From Lachnospiraceae bacterium UBA1748 (GTDB lineage Bacteria > Bacillota > Clostridia > Lachnospirales > Lachnospiraceae): a stretch of 15,661 bases of DNA. Below are positions 14,852 to 15,661 of this stretch, piece by piece. The stretch lies in the NCBI GenBank assembly GCA_002314855.1, contig DCHQ01000074.1:1-15661 (forward strand). Reading direction: 5' to 3'. The position numbers and the translations under genes are program-made. The first letter of the stretch is position 1. Each line of letters opens with the position of its first letter. Under the pieces are notes generated by a model, which did no database searches, was not told the origin of the DNA, and was given only the letters and a program-made list of their open reading frames with translations.

Positions 14852-15661
14852 CTATTTTCTTCTGATAGTCACCTTGTCTAAGTGCCAGATATCATCAACA
14901 TATTCCTTAATAGTTCTATCTGAAGTGAACTTACCACAGTGAGCTGTATTAAGAATAGCCTTCTTAGCCCAGCCAGCTTCATCCTTATAAGCTTCCTCTA
15001 CTCTCTTCTGAGCATCAGCGTAGCTTCTGAAGTCCTTAAGGATAAAGTAAGTATCAGCCTTAGATGTTGATATTGTATTAAGTAATGAGTTATAAAGTGG
15101 TCTAAATAAGTCTGGATCACCAGGAGCATATGTACCATTAATTAACTGCATAAGCACTCTACGAACATCTGGATCGTTGTTGAAAATCTCCATTGGATTG
15201 TATCCACCGTAGTTCTCGTATCTAATAACCTCATCAGATGAAAGTCCGAAGATAAATGCATTCTCCTCGCCAACTTCCTCAACGATTTCAACATTAGCAC
15301 CATCCATTGTACCGATTGTAACAGCACCGTTAAGCATGAACTTCATGTTACCTGTACCAGATGCTTCCTTAGAAGCTGTAGAAATCTGCTCAGATACATC
15401 AGCTGCTGCGAAAATCATCTCTGCGTTAGATACACGGTAGTCCTCGATAAATACAACCTTAATCTTTCCACCAATTGATGAATCATTGTTAATAACATCA
15501 GCTACTGAATTGATAAGCTTGATTGTAAGCTTTGCATTCATATAACCAGCAGCTGCTTTAGCACCAAAGATAAATGTTCTTGGATAGAAGTCCATACCAG
15601 GATTATCCTTGAGCTGATTGTAAAGGTGCATAACATGTAAAATGTTAAGAAGCTGTCTCTT
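14852..15661 (-). CDS. glgP: Glycogen/alpha-glucan phosphorylase, C-terminal part (partial)
   Basis: These are the last 269 residues of a glycogen phosphorylase; the gene continues past the right window edge, so the 5' end is missing. The enzyme releases glucose 1-phosphate from glycogen or maltodextrin with phosphate and pyridoxal phosphate. The reading frame is open to the edge and begins KRQLLNILHVMHLYNQ, a conserved stretch of the family, so the internal ATG at 15631 is not a start. The cofactor-binding motif EASGTGNMKFMLNG carries the PLP lysine (GTGNMK), and the following TIGTMDGANVEI matches the active-site region. The C-terminus ends about where the family does. About 810 residues are expected in full, so roughly two thirds lie outside. 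An intrinsic terminator follows, so the hydratase is probably a separate unit. Confidence 0.95.
   Translation of the reverse strand, partial: KRQLLNILHVMHLYNQLKDNPGMDFYPRTFIFGAKAAAGYMNAKLTIKLINSVADVINNDSSIGGKIKVVFIEDYRVSNAEMIFAAADVSEQISTASKEASGTGNMKFMLNGAVTIGTMDGANVEIVEEVGEENAFIFGLSSDEVIRYENYGGYNPMEIFNNDPDVRRVLMQLINGTYAPGDPDLFRPLYNSLLNTISTSKADTYFILKDFRSYADAQKRVEEAYKDEAGWAKKAILNTAHCGKFTSDRTIKEYVDDIWHLDKVTIRRK

Noticed and set aside
15629..15631. ATG at 15631 as the start of a short separate gene
   Set aside because: The frame is open upstream to the window edge and those ten codons match the glycogen phosphorylase family, so this is an internal methionine.
1..15661. Genomic island or phage origin of the window
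   Set aside because: No integrase, transposase, tRNA attachment site or phage gene is seen; the metabolic genes on both sides look like ordinary core genes. Compositional transfer of the Tad block could not be measured by eye.

Overview
The window looks like chromosomal DNA from a low-GC, monoderm Clostridia, most probably a Lachnospiraceae member of the Eubacterium rectale / Roseburia / Butyrivibrio type. This is inferred from the A+T-rich sequence, strong AGGAGG-type ribosome binding sites, a Tad pilus locus without secretin or other outer-membrane genes, and proteins resembling the DUF5702 and DUF6382-FHA families and the E. rectale type of TadZ. All genes lie on the minus strand, so transcription runs from high to low coordinates.

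Reading in that direction, the window opens with the 3' end of a glycogen phosphorylase gene (15661-14852), closed by a strong intrinsic terminator. A stand-alone aconitase-superfamily hydratase (14646-12352) follows, closed by its own terminator.

A good sigma-A-type promoter (12283-12255) and a leader of about 180 nt then introduce a compact type IVc (Tad/Flp) pilus cluster, from 12066 to about 2276. Its order is prepilin peptidase (TadV-like), TadZ, TadA ATPase, TadB and TadC platform proteins, Flp pilin, DUF5702/TadG-like surface protein, TadE-like protein with two Cys/His modules, a second prepilin peptidase, a second TadE-like pseudopilin, and a DUF6382-FHA protein. Most genes overlap or lie within about 30 bp of each other. 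The exception is a 159-bp gap between the DUF5702 gene and the first TadE-like gene, almost filled by a 121-bp element with 28-bp near-perfect inverted repeats.

The inferred division of labour is as follows. The peptidases trim the prepilin and pseudopilins. TadA powers assembly through TadB/TadC, TadZ places the machine in the cell, Flp forms the fibre, and the TadE/DUF5702 proteins initiate or decorate it. The FHA protein may link the system to phospho-threonine signalling.

The window ends with a D-2-hydroxyacid dehydrogenase gene (2189-1233) followed 35 bp later by a class I/II aminotransferase gene (1197-7). The pair suggests interconversion of a 2-keto acid with its amino and hydroxy acids; the substrate cannot be read from the sequence. 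Many start codons were moved downstream of the longest open frame because a clear ribosome binding site sits inside it. No tRNA, rRNA, CRISPR array, transposase or recognised riboswitch was seen.
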